Source of the DNA: Streptomyces sp. CGMCC 4.7035
Lineage (GTDB): Bacteria; Actinomycetota; Actinomycetes; Streptomycetales; Streptomycetaceae
Length of the DNA: 64,000 bases
Direction of reading: 5' to 3'
Assembly (NCBI RefSeq): GCF_031583065.1
Contig: NZ_CP134053.1
Location: 6,923,001 to 6,987,000 of the forward strand
Part shown: positions 34,166 to 43,479 of the stretch, one piece after another
Numbering within the stretch: the stretch's first letter is position 1
Layout: each line of letters opens with the position of its first letter
The notes under the pieces: generated by a model
Database searches by the model: none
Told to the model about the DNA's origin: nothing
What the model saw: only the letters and a program-made list of their open reading frames with translations
Made by a program: the position numbers and the translations under genes

Positions 34166-36099
34166 ATGACCAGGCCGGCGGCCTCCGTCGCGCTCGTCGT
34201 TTCGCGGTCAGCACGGCGGTGGTCCTCGCACTGGCCGGAATGAACGGACCGTGGCTGTACCGCTTCGGGTCGGAGCGGTACCACGAGTACACGATCAACA
34301 AGCCGGAGTACAAGGCGAAGAACGGGCACTGGCAGATCGTCGAGTTCCCAAAGCAGTACCGGCAGGACACCATCCACGCCGCGCTGCTGCACACCGGGAA
34401 GGTGCTGCTGATCGCGGGCTCGGGCAACAACGAGGAGAACTTCGACAAGAAGCGGTTCGACACCCGGATCTGGGACCCGGTCAAGGGCACGATCAAGAAG
34501 GTCCCGACGCCGAGCGACCTCTTCTGCACGGGCCACACCCAGCTTGCGGACGGCAAGATCCTGATCGCGGGCGGCACCAAACGGTACGAGAAGCTGAAGG
34601 GCGACGTCACCAAGGCGGGCGGCCTGATGATCGTCCACAACGAGAACCCGGACAAGCCGATCACGCTGCCCGCGGGCACGAAGTTCACCGGCAGGGCAGG
34701 CGGCAAGACCTTCGTCTCCAAGGATCCGGTGCTGGTGCCGCGCGCGAAGAAGGTCTTCGCCAAGACCGGCAAATGGCTGCGCAACGACCCCGGCATCGGC
34801 CGGATCTACGTCGAGGCGCAGAAGAGCGGCCAGAAGTACGAGACCGGCACCGAGGACAACTACCGGGTGCAGGGCCTCACGGGGGCCGACGCGCGCAACA
34901 CGTACGGCATCGCCAACAAACTCGGCCTCGACAAGCGGGACTTCCAGGGCATCCGGGACGCCTACGAGTTCGACCCGGTCGCCGAGAGGTACATCAAGGT
35001 CGACCCGATGAACGAGGCCCGCTGGTACCCGACGCTCACCACCCTGAGCGACGGAAAGATCCTCAGTGTCTCCGGGCTCGACGACATCGGGCAGTTGGTC
35101 CCCGGCAAGAACGAGATCTTCGATCCGACGACCAGGAAGTGGACGTACACGCCGAAGGTCCGCCAGTTCCCGACCTACCCCGCCCTGTTCCTGATGCAGA
35201 ACGGCAAGATCTTCTACTCGGGTTCGAACGCGGGCTACGGCCCGGACGACGTGGGCCGCGACCCCGGCGTCTGGGACGTGCACACCAACGCGTTCACCAA
35301 GATCCCCGGGCTCAGCGACCCGACCGTCATGGAGACGTCCGGGACGGTGCTGCTGCCGCCGGCGCAGGACGAGAAGTTCCTGGTCATCGGCGGTGGCGGA
35401 GTCGGCGAGTCCAAGCTGTCCAGCAACCGGACGCGGCTGGTCGACCTGAAGGCGAAGAATCCGCGCTTCGTGGACGGGCCGACACTGGAGAAGGGCACGC
35501 GCTACCCGCAGTCCTCGATCCTGCCCGACGACACGGTGCTGGTCTCGGGCGGTTCGGAGGACTACCGCGGGCGCGGCGACTCCGACATCAGACAGGCACG
35601 GATCTACCACCCGGACACCAACACGTTCCAGCGGGTCGCCGACCCGCTGGTGGGGCGTGACTACCACGCCGGGTCGATCCTGCTGCCCGACGGCCGCGTG
35701 CTGTTCTTCGGCTCCAACCCGCTTTTCGCGGACAAGGCCGACACCAAGCCCGGCGTCTTCGAGCAGCGCATCGAGATCTACACGCCGCCGTATCTGTACC
35801 GGGACTCGCGGCCCGCCCTGTCGGGCGGCCCGGGGACCATCGCGCGTGGCGCGTCGGGCACGTTCACGTCGCAGCACGCGTCGACGATCAGGAAGGTCCG
35901 GCTGATCCGTCCGAGTGCGTCCACGCACGTCACGGACGTCGACCAGCGCTCGATCGCCCTGGACTTCAAGACGTCCGGGAACAAGATCACGGTGACCGTC
36001 CCGAAGAACCGCAACCTCGTCCAGTCGGGCTGGTACATGCTGTTCGTGGACGACGACCAGGGGACACCGAGCCAGGCACAGTGGGTCAAGGTTCCGTAG
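34162..36099 (+). CDS. glxA: GlxA, radical copper oxidase (galactose-oxidase-like)
   Basis: 645 residues, coupled to cslA. An N-terminal uncleaved helix (AVSTAVVLALAGM) anchors it; the body is a Kelch propeller and the end an E-set domain. Candidate Cys-Tyr cofactor partners are Cys122 (LFCTGHTQL) and Tyr289 (ARWYPTL); Tyr-His in GRDYHAGS and His in THVTDVDQR fit copper ligands by analogy with galactose oxidase (inferred). In S. lividans GlxA modifies the glycan made by CslA and is needed for normal morphology. Confidence 0.95.
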   Translation: MNDQAGGLRRARRFAVSTAVVLALAGMNGPWLYRFGSERYHEYTINKPEYKAKNGHWQIVEFPKQYRQDTIHAALLHTGKVLLIAGSGNNEENFDKKRFDTRIWDPVKGTIKKVPTPSDLFCTGHTQLADGKILIAGGTKRYEKLKGDVTKAGGLMIVHNENPDKPITLPAGTKFTGRAGGKTFVSKDPVLVPRAKKVFAKTGKWLRNDPGIGRIYVEAQKSGQKYETGTEDNYRVQGLTGADARNTYGIANKLGLDKRDFQGIRDAYEFDPVAERYIKVDPMNEARWYPTLTTLSDGKILSVSGLDDIGQLVPGKNEIFDPTTRKWTYTPKVRQFPTYPALFLMQNGKIFYSGSNAGYGPDDVGRDPGVWDVHTNAFTKIPGLSDPTVMETSGTVLLPPAQDEKFLVIGGGGVGESKLSSNRTRLVDLKAKNPRFVDGPTLEKGTRYPQSSILPDDTVLVSGGSEDYRGRGDSDIRQARIYHPDTNTFQRVADPLVGRDYHAGSILLPDGRVLFFGSNPLFADKADTKPGVFEQRIEIYTPPYLYRDSRPALSGGPGTIARGASGTFTSQHASTIRKVRLIRPSASTHVTDVDQRSIALDFKTSGNKITVTVPKNRNLVQSGWYMLFVDDDQGTPSQAQWVKVP

Positions 36100-36204
36100 T
36101 TTCCGTAGGTTTCCGCGCACTGAACACGGCCCAGGGGGCGCCCTCCAGGTGATGGAGGGCGCCCCGAGTCACCTCACGGGTGGGCCTGATCGCTCGCCGA
36201 AGGG

Positions 36205-37239
36205 CTAATCGCTCGCCTCGGCCAGCTTGAGCGCGTACGCCGCCCACCAGTCGCCCGCCTTCGGTCCCCCCTTGCAGGTGCCGTCCGACTCCCCGGGCCG
36301 CTTCACCCACAGGTACGCGTCCACCAGCGGATCCGCCGTGGTCGTCGTCGGAGCCTCGCCCAGGGCCCGGCCCGGCGGGTTGCACCAGCGCTGCTGCGGG
36401 TCGCCCGTCGTATACGGCCCGTTGCCGTTGCGGCTCGTGTCGATCACGAAATGCTTGCCGCCGATCTTCGCCGACAGCTGCTTGCCGTACGCGATCGAGT
36501 CCTGCGTCGAGTAGAAGTTGGAGACGTTCACCGCGAAGCCGTCCGCCCGGTCGACGCCGGCCTGCCGAAGCGGCTGGAAGATCTGGTCGGGATGCTGCCA
36601 GCCCGCGTTGCCCGCGTCCAGGTACACCTTGGTGTTCTTCAGTGCCTTGAGCGTGCCGATCGCACCCTTGAGCAGGTTGTACCGCTCCTCGTGGAACTGG
36701 TTCGGCGTGCACCCGTCCACCATGTGCAGCACCGCGTCCGGCTCCAGGATCACCGCCGCGCGCCGGTCCCCGATCCCCTGGGCCACGCCGTCGATCCACG
36801 CCCGGTACGCGTCCCCGTCCGCCGCGCCGCCCTGCGAGAACTGCCCGCAGTCGCGGTGCGGGATGTTGTAGAGGACGAGGATCGCCGTCCGGTCCGCCTT
36901 CCCGGCGGCCTCGGTGAACCCCCGCGCCTCCGCCTGCGGGTTCTCCGGGCCGATCCACTCCCCCGTGGGCTGCTCCGCGATCTTCCTGATCTGACCCGCC
37001 TCGGCCCGCTTCCCGGCCCTCTCGTACGCGACGACCTGCCGCGCCGCGTTCCCGTCCGGATTGACCCAGAACGGATCCGAGGCCTTCGGCTGCTGTGTGA
37101 TGCGGCCGGCGGCCGGATCGTCCTTGTCGTTGCCCTTGTCCTTGTCCCCGCCCCCGGAAGAGGAACACCCGGCGATCAGCAGCGCGGCCCCCACCGCGAC
37201 AGCGACAGCGCGTGCCCCCACACCCCTCGTCCCGTACAT
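36205..37239 (-). CDS. cslZ: GH6-family lipoprotein glucanase, CslZ-like
   Basis: 344 residues. Lipobox LLIAGC near residue 25 makes it a lipoprotein, followed by a Gly/Asp/Lys linker. GH6 features: VLYNIPHRDCGQFSQGGAAD with the catalytic-acid Asp, AVILEPDAVLHMVDGC, and VIDTSRNGNGPY. Expected to cut beta-1,4-glucan-like polymer made by CslA. Here it is convergent with glxA rather than in the same operon. Symbol by position and family. Confidence 0.88.
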   Translation of the reverse strand: MYGTRGVGARAVAVAVGAALLIAGCSSSGGGDKDKGNDKDDPAAGRITQQPKASDPFWVNPDGNAARQVVAYERAGKRAEAGQIRKIAEQPTGEWIGPENPQAEARGFTEAAGKADRTAILVLYNIPHRDCGQFSQGGAADGDAYRAWIDGVAQGIGDRRAAVILEPDAVLHMVDGCTPNQFHEERYNLLKGAIGTLKALKNTKVYLDAGNAGWQHPDQIFQPLRQAGVDRADGFAVNVSNFYSTQDSIAYGKQLSAKIGGKHFVIDTSRNGNGPYTTGDPQQRWCNPPGRALGEAPTTTTADPLVDAYLWVKRPGESDGTCKGGPKAGDWWAAYALKLAEASD

Positions 37240-37336
37240 CCAACTCCCCCTTGGGTGTACTGCCTTGGGTAGAGCGCCTTGGGTAGAGCGCCTTACGCAC
37301 CAATCGTGACATACCTGTCAGCGCACTGGGGAGCAG

Positions 37337-38005
37337 TCACAGTCCCGTGCCGGTCAGATACGCCGACACGACCACGTTCGCCGAGTATGTACGGCTCGCC
37401 CGGTCGAAGGTGCCGCCGCAGGTGATCAGCCGCAGCTCGGCCCGGCCCGGCTGCCGTGGCCCGTACGCCTGTCGGGCGTCGAAGTGATCGCGATCGAGGA
37501 TCTCGGCGGTCTCGACGGTGAACTCGGCGACCCGGCCGTCGTCGCGGATCACCCGCACCGTGGCGCCGGGCCGCAGGCTGCTGAGCCGGTAGAAGACCGC
37601 GGACCTGGTATCGGTGTCGACGTGCCCGACGAACAGCGCGGTCCCTGCCGCCCCGGGACTCACCCCGGCCGCGTACCAGCCGACCACGCCCGGCTGATCG
37701 AAGGGCGGCGCCTCGATCGCGCCCTTCCGGTCCAGGCCGCGGGCCAGGACCGGCGCCTGCACCCCCAAGGCGGGGATGTCGAGGCGCAGGGGCACGCCGG
37801 CCTGCCCCAACGGCCGTACCGAGGGAGGTAGTTCGGCCTGCGCCGGCCGCCCGGCGGCGGCCATGTCACCGGTCGTCGGCGCGGCAATCCCCTGGGGTAC
37901 GTCGGTCACCTCGCGGCCCCACAGCCACAGGCCGAGCAGCAGGACCACCCAGGTGACACCCATCAGCAGGCGGCCGGTGGCGGAGGAACGCTCATACTCG
38001 GACAC
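37337..38005 (-). CDS. Class F sortase
   Basis: 222 residues from a GTG three bases after the upstream gene's stop. One N-terminal membrane helix (GVTWVVLLLGLWLWG), then a sortase beta-barrel with catalytic His in LFVGHVDTDT, Cys in LITCGGTFD and likely Arg in DRASRTYSANVVV. Class F enzymes are actinobacterial and their substrates poorly known. The gene is coupled to a secreted protein gene upstream, the best candidate partner. Confidence 0.92.
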   Translation of the reverse strand: MSEYERSSATGRLLMGVTWVVLLLGLWLWGREVTDVPQGIAAPTTGDMAAAGRPAQAELPPSVRPLGQAGVPLRLDIPALGVQAPVLARGLDRKGAIEAPPFDQPGVVGWYAAGVSPGAAGTALFVGHVDTDTRSAVFYRLSSLRPGATVRVIRDDGRVAEFTVETAEILDRDHFDARQAYGPRQPGRAELRLITCGGTFDRASRTYSANVVVSAYLTGTGL

Positions 38006-38008
38006 GGT

Positions 38009-38809
38009 TCACTCCATACCGCGGCCGCGGCGGGCGCTCCGGGCCACCACCACGATGGCCGCGACGGCCGCTAGAACGACACCGACGATCGCCTGCCGGG
38101 CACCGGGCCCCGTGGCCCGGGCGTCGACGGACTCGAAATGCGAGGTGGCGCCGCCGCCCGCGTCCACCGGGGCGATCGGCGAGGAGGGGGCGGACGGCGG
38201 CCGCGTGGCGCTGGGGGACAGTGAAGCAGCCTGGGGCAGTGATGCAGCCGGGGGCAGTGGGGCGGTCCGGGACAGCGGGGCGGTCGGGGAGCCGGAGGGG
38301 GGCGCCGGACCGGTCGGGGCCGTCGACGCGAGCGGGGCGGTCGAGGCGAACGAGGCGGTCGAAGCAAACCGGTCAGACGGGGCAGACGGGGCGGACAGGG
38401 CGTACGGGGCCGGAGAGCCTGAGCCATAGGGGGCCGAAGAGGCATACGGCGCGGAGGAGGCACTCGGGGCCGACACCGTAGGCCCGCCGACGGTGAGCAC
38501 GGCCTTCACCTCCCGCCCGTCACAGCCGACCGTGACGGTGTACAGGCCTGGTTTCACCGCGGAGCGGACCCGGGTCTCGCCGGCCAGCGTGCCCTCCTCG
38601 CCGACGAGCCGCGCCTGAGCGACGAACGCGTCCGACACCGCGGTGCCGGTCGTCCCGGGGCAGCCCTCCACCGCCAGCCGGACGTCGCCGCCCGGCACAG
38701 GGGACGCCGGGATCAGAACAACGCCTTGCGTATCCGCCGCGTACGCCGTGGGTGCGAGTGCGGCAGCGATGACGGCTCCCGCACAGAGAGTGAGCCGTAG
38801 TGAACCCAT
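38009..38809 (-). CDS. Secreted, C-terminally membrane-anchored Ala/Ser/Pro-rich protein
   Basis: 266 residues. Cleavable signal (LTLCAGAVIAAALAPTAYAA), a beta-sandwich-like domain to about residue 115 (VVLIPASPVPGGDVRLAVEG; TVTVGCDGREVKAVLTVGG), a long low-complexity S/A/P/T linker (about 115-215), then a membrane helix (QAIVGVVLAAVAAIVVVA) and basic tail RSARRGRG. It lacks an LPXTG motif, so it is probably held by its helix. Operon with the class F sortase. Confidence 0.85.
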   Translation of the reverse strand: MGSLRLTLCAGAVIAAALAPTAYAADTQGVVLIPASPVPGGDVRLAVEGCPGTTGTAVSDAFVAQARLVGEEGTLAGETRVRSAVKPGLYTVTVGCDGREVKAVLTVGGPTVSAPSASSAPYASSAPYGSGSPAPYALSAPSAPSDRFASTASFASTAPLASTAPTGPAPPSGSPTAPLSRTAPLPPAASLPQAASLSPSATRPPSAPSSPIAPVDAGGGATSHFESVDARATGPGARQAIVGVVLAAVAAIVVVARSARRGRGME

Positions 38810-39008
38810 CGTGAACCTCCCGATACCAGGAGACTCCCCCTGCGGGCACTACGGCGCATCCGGACGGGACCCTCGACTACTCCGTACGGGGGTCGATCCT
38901 GCGCCGTACGGCCGCCGCCGCGCACAGAGCCATCCCCTGAGGTGACGGCGCAGGCCCCGGCTACTCTTTAGCCACCTCGCAAGCACGCGTCCGGCAGGAG
39001 AACCCCAC

Positions 39009-39788
39009 ATGGCAGAGCGCAAGCCGATCGAATCCTGGCTTACCGACATGGACGGGGTCCTGATCCACGAAGGCATCCCGATTCCCGGCGCCGACGAGTT
39101 CATCAAGCGCCTGAGGGAGTCGGAGAGGCCCTTCCTCGTTCTGACCAACAACTCGATCTACACCCCTCGCGACCTGCACGCCCGACTGCGGCGCATGGGG
39201 CTGGAGGTGCCGGTCGAGAACATCTGGACCTCGGCGCTGGCCACCGCCCAGTTCCTCGACGACCAGCGGCCGGGCGGCACGGCGTACGTCATAGGCGAGG
39301 CGGGCCTGACGACGGCGCTGCACGAGGTCGGCTACATCCTGACCGACACCGACCCCGACTTCGTCATACTCGGCGAAACGCGGACTTATTCGTTCGAGGC
39401 CATGACAAAGGCGGTCCGGCTGATCAACGCGGGCGCTCGCTTCATCGCCACCAACCCTGACGAGGTGGGTCCGTCCGCCGAGGGCCCCTTGCCCGCCACG
39501 GGCGCCGTCGCGGCGCTGATCACCGCCGCGACCGGCAAGAAGCCGTACTTCGTCGGCAAGCCGAATCCGCTGATGATGCGCGCCGGGCTCAACGCCATCG
39601 GCGCCCACTCGGAGACGTCGGCCATGATCGGCGACCGCATGGACACGGACGTGCTCGCGGGCCTTGAGGCCGGCATGCGGACCTTCCTCGTCAAGACCGG
39701 GGTGACCCAGCCGGAGGAGGTGGACCGCTTCCCGTACCGGCCCTCGAAGATCGTCGACTCGATCGCGGACCTGATCGACCTGGTTTGA
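39009..39788 (+). CDS. HAD-IIA phosphatase (NagD-like)
   Basis: 259 residues. HAD motif [11 protein letters not shown] (nucleophile and acid Asp), motif II LTNNS, Lys in VGKPNPLMM and motif [14 protein letters not shown]. The domain order fits HAD-IIA phosphatases acting on small sugar or nucleotide phosphates. Start ATG with GGAG upstream. Monocistronic. Confidence 0.94.
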   Translation: MAERKPIESWLTDMDGVLIHEGIPIPGADEFIKRLRESERPFLVLTNNSIYTPRDLHARLRRMGLEVPVENIWTSALATAQFLDDQRPGGTAYVIGEAGLTTALHEVGYILTDTDPDFVILGETRTYSFEAMTKAVRLINAGARFIATNPDEVGPSAEGPLPATGAVAALITAATGKKPYFVGKPNPLMMRAGLNAIGAHSETSAMIGDRMDTDVLAGLEAGMRTFLVKTGVTQPEEVDRFPYRPSKIVDSIADLIDLV

Positions 39789-39921
39789 TCGCGACGAGAC
39801 CGTGGTGAGGCCGTGGTGAGGCCGCAGTGAGACCGCGGCCGTGAGGAAGGCATTCAGGCTCTCCGATGAGGTCCTCTTCGGGGGCCCTCATGGGAGAGCT
39901 GCCTTCCACCGACCCGCGGTC

Positions 39922-40848
39922 TCAGCGGCGTCCCCGGTACAGCACGAACGGGGCGCCCGCGACGAGGATGCCCGCCAGCAGGAGCAGTCCGCCGGCCACC
40001 GCGCCGATGTCGTGCGGCGCCTGCGGTCCGGTGTTGGCCAACTCCTCGGCCGCCGGGCTCTGTGGGCTCTGTCGCGGCGTGGGCGAACGCGACCCCCGCT
40101 GTTTCCCTGTGTCGCCGGGGACTCTCGTGCCCTCGATCCGGAACCGGTAGTCGTTCGACTCGCCGACCCAGTCCCCGTCCTCCCCGTGTCGCTGCACGAT
40201 CGCCGCCTTCGCCACGACCTCGTTCGCCTGGGTGTCGGAGGTGAGGGAGAGCCGCACCTTCACGGTGAGCGTGCGCCCCGGGGCCACCGTGAAGCCGGGG
40301 AAGCCGTCGTCGAAGGCGCCGACCAGTTCCGCCTGGTCGGTGTGTTCGAAGGTGACCGGGTGCGGGTGGTCGCCGTCGAAGAACTCCAGTTTGGGCTGAG
40401 TGGCCTTCAGTACGCGCTTGGCGTCGACCAGGACGACCACCGGGTGGATGTCGCCGCAGGGGTGCGCGGTCGTGTTCTCCAGGTCGATGAAGAAGGTGTG
40501 GTAGCCACCGCCGGCCTCGTACGCGTCGTGGCCGCCGTGGATGCGGGTGGTGAGCGGGAAGGTCTGACCGGTGGCGGCACAGCCGGGCTGCTGGTCGGCC
40601 GGGAGCGCGGCGGCGGGCGCGGACAGGAGGAGGGTCGCGGCGGCGAGGGCGAAGGGGAGGAGCAGGGACGGACGGGGGAGCCGGGACCGCTGGGGCCGTC
40701 GGGGCGACCGGGACCTCCGGGGCAGTCGGGGCAGTCGGGGCAGTCGGGGCAGCCGGGACTCCCGGGGCAGTCGGGGCCGCCGGGATCGGCGAGTTGGTCG
40801 GAACAGTCCAGGCAGTCGAGGGAGTCGCATGAAAATATGACCGGCCAT
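39922..40848 (-). CDS. LAXTG-anchored cell-surface protein
   Basis: 308 residues from ATG 40848 (alternative 40830). Residues about 8-60 are an extraordinary Arg/Leu/Pro-rich n-region (LPRLPRLPRLPRR) before the signal core LLLPFALAAATLLLSAPAAA. The exported domain is beta-rich (FPLTTRIHGGHDAYEAGGGY ... FIDLENTTAHPCGDIHPVV). The C-terminus has LANTG, a membrane helix and RGRR, the sorting signal of class E sortases. A class E sortase gene lies 8 kb away at 48813. Confidence 0.88.
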   Translation of the reverse strand: MAGHIFMRLPRLPGLFRPTRRSRRPRLPRESRLPRLPRLPRLPRRSRSPRRPQRSRLPRPSLLLPFALAAATLLLSAPAAALPADQQPGCAATGQTFPLTTRIHGGHDAYEAGGGYHTFFIDLENTTAHPCGDIHPVVVLVDAKRVLKATQPKLEFFDGDHPHPVTFEHTDQAELVGAFDDGFPGFTVAPGRTLTVKVRLSLTSDTQANEVVAKAAIVQRHGEDGDWVGESNDYRFRIEGTRVPGDTGKQRGSRSPTPRQSPQSPAAEELANTGPQAPHDIGAVAGGLLLLAGILVAGAPFVLYRGRR

Positions 40849-40909
40849 AGGTGATGGCCCCTGGCGCACGCCACGCCTTGAGGGGCTGAGTCGACGCCCA
40901 AGTCCCCTC

Positions 40910-40994
40910 GATCAGCGCAGTCTCCCGATCAGCGCAGTCTCCCGATCAGTCCAGTCTCCCGATCAGCGCAGTCTCCCGACCAGACCAGCCTGCG
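40910..40994. repeat. 17-bp tandem repeat
   Basis: Five 17-bp units of type GATCAGCGCAGTCTCCC, the last degenerate, between two minus-strand genes. Confidence 0.85.
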
Positions 40995-41018
40995 CACGGA
41001 GTCGGGTGCCGCGAGGCG

Positions 41019-42338
41019 TCACCCCTCCGCCCGCCCGAACAACGGCGCGAGCAGCAGCTGCGCCGCGCCCTCCGCGACACCCCGCGCACCGCCGGGAGCG
41101 ATCCGCACCGGAACGGTCCGGGTCGAGCCCTCCCGCCGGGCGCGTTCGCCGAGGACGGCGGCCACTCCTCGTACGAAGGACTCCTTGTAGGCGGCGACGG
41201 TACGGCCGCCGAGCAGCACCAGGTCGATGTCGAGCAGCCCGGCCAGGTTCGCGGCGCCCGCGCCGAGGACCCGCGCCGCCTCGCTCACGTCACCACGCGC
41301 CACGGCGGCGAGGCACAGTGCCTCGATGCAGCCCCGGTTGCCGCAGCCGCACGGCGGCCCGTCGAGCTGGATCACCTGGTGCCCGAACTCCCCCGCGCCG
41401 GTCCGGGCCCCCCGGTGCACGACCCCGCCGATCACCAGCCCGGCGCCGAGACCGGTCCCGAGGTGCAGATAGGCAAACGATCCGTACGAGCCGAACGACC
41501 CGTGCGACCCGGACAACCCGTACGCGCCCTCCGCGTCGTCGACCGCCCCGCCCAGGGCGAGCCCGAGCGCGGCGGCGTTGGTGTCCTTGTCGACCACGAC
41601 CGGCACCCCCAGCCGCCGTGCCAGCGCGTCGCGCAGCGGAAACCCGTCCCACTCGGGGAACCCGGTCACACGGTGCAGGACACCATGCAGATGATCGAGC
41701 GGGCCGGGGAGCGCGACACCGACTCCGAGCACGGGCACAGGTATGGGCACGGGTACGGACGCGGACGCGGGTACCGGTGCGAACGCGGGTACCGGGGCGG
41801 ACACGGCTACCGGAGCGGACACGGCTACCGGAGCGGACGCGGGTACGGGAGCGGACGCGGGTACAGGTGCGCCCAGCAGCCCCTCCACCTCCCGGGCCGC
41901 CCCCTCCACCACGGCCTCCGCTCCGGCGCCCAGGTCCAGCGGTGCCCGCCGCTCCCCGACCACCGCGCCCGTGAGGTCGCACAGCACTGCCCGCAGTTCG
42001 TCCCGGTCCAGATGCAGCCCCACCGCGTGCCCGGCCCCCGGCACCAGCCGCAGTACCGTCCGCGGCTTGCCGCCGGTGGAGGCGCGGCGGCCCGCCTCCG
42101 TCGCGAGGCCGTCCGCGCGCAGCCGGGCCGTGATCTTGCTGACGGCCTGCGGGGTCAGACCGGTCCGCTCCGCGAGCTCCAGGCGGCTGATCCCGGACTC
42201 CCCCGCCGTGCGCAGCAGATCCAGCACGAGCGCCGCGTTGTGGCTGCGCAGCGCCGGCAGGTTCACCCCGCTCGGCACCGTCCCCTCGCCCCCGCGCCTG
42301 CCCGCCCCGGATCCGGATCCCGCATACGTCCTGTTCAC
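41019..42338 (-). CDS. ROK-family transcriptional repressor
   Basis: 439 residues from a GTG. N-terminal winged helix (LPALRSHNAALVLDLLRTAG ... SRLELAERTGLTPQAVSKIT), then a ROK sugar-kinase-like fold with zinc motif GHQVIQLDGPPCGCGNRGC and VVDKDTNAAALG. An Ala/Pro/Val repeat (VPASAPVPASAP..., encoded by an 18-bp minisatellite at about 41750-41873) interrupts the ROK domain. Divergent from the oxidoreductase at 42394; the palindrome between them is probably its operator. The ligand is likely a sugar. Confidence 0.92.
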   Translation of the reverse strand: MNRTYAGSGSGAGRRGGEGTVPSGVNLPALRSHNAALVLDLLRTAGESGISRLELAERTGLTPQAVSKITARLRADGLATEAGRRASTGGKPRTVLRLVPGAGHAVGLHLDRDELRAVLCDLTGAVVGERRAPLDLGAGAEAVVEGAAREVEGLLGAPVPASAPVPASAPVAVSAPVAVSAPVPAFAPVPASASVPVPIPVPVLGVGVALPGPLDHLHGVLHRVTGFPEWDGFPLRDALARRLGVPVVVDKDTNAAALGLALGGAVDDAEGAYGLSGSHGSFGSYGSFAYLHLGTGLGAGLVIGGVVHRGARTGAGEFGHQVIQLDGPPCGCGNRGCIEALCLAAVARGDVSEAARVLGAGAANLAGLLDIDLVLLGGRTVAAYKESFVRGVAAVLGERARREGSTRTVPVRIAPGGARGVAEGAAQLLLAPLFGRAEG

Positions 42339-42363
42339 ACCCCCATTCTCCCTCCTGCTTGCA

Positions 42364-42386
42364 CTTTGGCAACAGCGTTGCGAAAG
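42364..42386. promoter_or_regulatory. Palindromic operator between ROK regulator and oxidoreductase
   Basis: Arms CTTTGGCAAC and GTTGCGAAAG around AGC, one mismatch in ten. It lies 8 bp before the oxidoreductase start and 26 bp before the ROK start, a position from which one site can control both promoters. Confidence 0.7.
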
Positions 42387-42393
42387 TAGAGCC

Positions 42394-43479
42394 ATGACTG
42401 GCACAGCCCCTGGTACTGACACCCCCCTCCGCGTGGGCCTCGTGGGCTACGGCCTCGCGGGCTCCGTCTTCCACGCCCCGCTGATCGCCGCCACCGAGGG
42501 TCTGGTCCTCGACACGGTCGTCACCTCGAACCCGGAGCGGCAGGAGCAGGCCCGCGCCGAGTTCCCGGACGTGCGCGTCGCGGCCGCGGCCGACGAGCTG
42601 TGGCCGCGCGCGGGCGAGCTGGACCTGATCGTCGTCGCCTCCCCGAACAAGACGCACGTCCCGATCGCGAGGGCAGCCCTGGAGGCGGGCCTGCCGGTCG
42701 TGGTCGACAAGCCGATCGCGGGGACGGCGGCCGAGGCGCGCGAGCTGGCGGCACTGGCCGAGGAGCGCGGCCTGCTGCTCTCCGTCTTCCAGAACCGCCG
42801 CTGGGACAACGACTTCCTGACCCTGCGCAAGCTCCTTGCCGAGGGCGAACTCGGCGACGTCTGGCGCTTCGAGTCCCGCTTCGAGCGCTGGCGCCCGCAG
42901 CCCAAGGGCGGCTGGCGCGAGTCCGGCGACCCCGCAGAGATCGGAGGTCTGCTGTACGACCTCGGCAGCCACGTCGTCGACCAGGCGCTTGTCCTCTTCG
43001 GTCCCGCGGCCTCCGTGTACGCCGAGTCGGACATCCGCCGCCCGGGCGCGGAGACGGACGACGACACGTTCATCGCGCTCACGCACACCAGCGGCGTCCG
43101 CTCCCACCTGTACGTCTCCGCGACGACGGCCCAACTCGGCCCGCGCTTCCGGGCCCTGGGCTCCGCCGCGGGCTACGTCAAGTACGGTCTCGACCCGCAG
43201 GAGGCGGCCCTGCGCGAGGGTCTGCGCCCCGGGCCGGGCTGGGGACAGGAGCCGGAGTCCCTGTGGGGCCGTATCGGCGCCGGCGAGTCCCCGCTGACCG
43301 GCGGCGGAGACCCCGTACCGACGCTCTCCGGCGACTACCCCGCGTACTACGCGGCGATCGCGAAGGCCCTGCGCGAGGGCGGCCCCAACCCGGTCACCGC
43401 ACTGGAGGCGGCCGCGGCCCTCGACGTACTCGAAGCGGCCCGGCGCTCGGCCCGCGAGGGTGTGGCGGTGACCCTGTGA
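42394..43479 (+). CDS. Gfo/Idh/MocA-family oxidoreductase
   Basis: 361 residues. Rossmann motif VGLVGYGLAGSVFHAPL near residue 14, then LIVVASPNKTHVPIARAALE and the conserved VVDKPIAGT (EKP-like motif with Asp). The C-terminal domain starts about residue 130, with YDLGSHVVDQAL holding a conserved His. NAD(P)-dependent oxidation of a sugar or inositol is expected. Next to a ROK regulator and coupled (GTGA) to a UPF0303 gene. Confidence 0.93.
   Translation: MTGTAPGTDTPLRVGLVGYGLAGSVFHAPLIAATEGLVLDTVVTSNPERQEQARAEFPDVRVAAAADELWPRAGELDLIVVASPNKTHVPIARAALEAGLPVVVDKPIAGTAAEARELAALAEERGLLLSVFQNRRWDNDFLTLRKLLAEGELGDVWRFESRFERWRPQPKGGWRESGDPAEIGGLLYDLGSHVVDQALVLFGPAASVYAESDIRRPGAETDDDTFIALTHTSGVRSHLYVSATTAQLGPRFRALGSAAGYVKYGLDPQEAALREGLRPGPGWGQEPESLWGRIGAGESPLTGGGDPVPTLSGDYPAYYAAIAKALREGGPNPVTALEAAAALDVLEAARRSAREGVAVTL

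Noticed and set aside
41290..43134. 614-codon minus-strand frame across ROK and oxidoreductase genes
   Set aside because: Spans two divergent genes and their operator; translation is low complexity.
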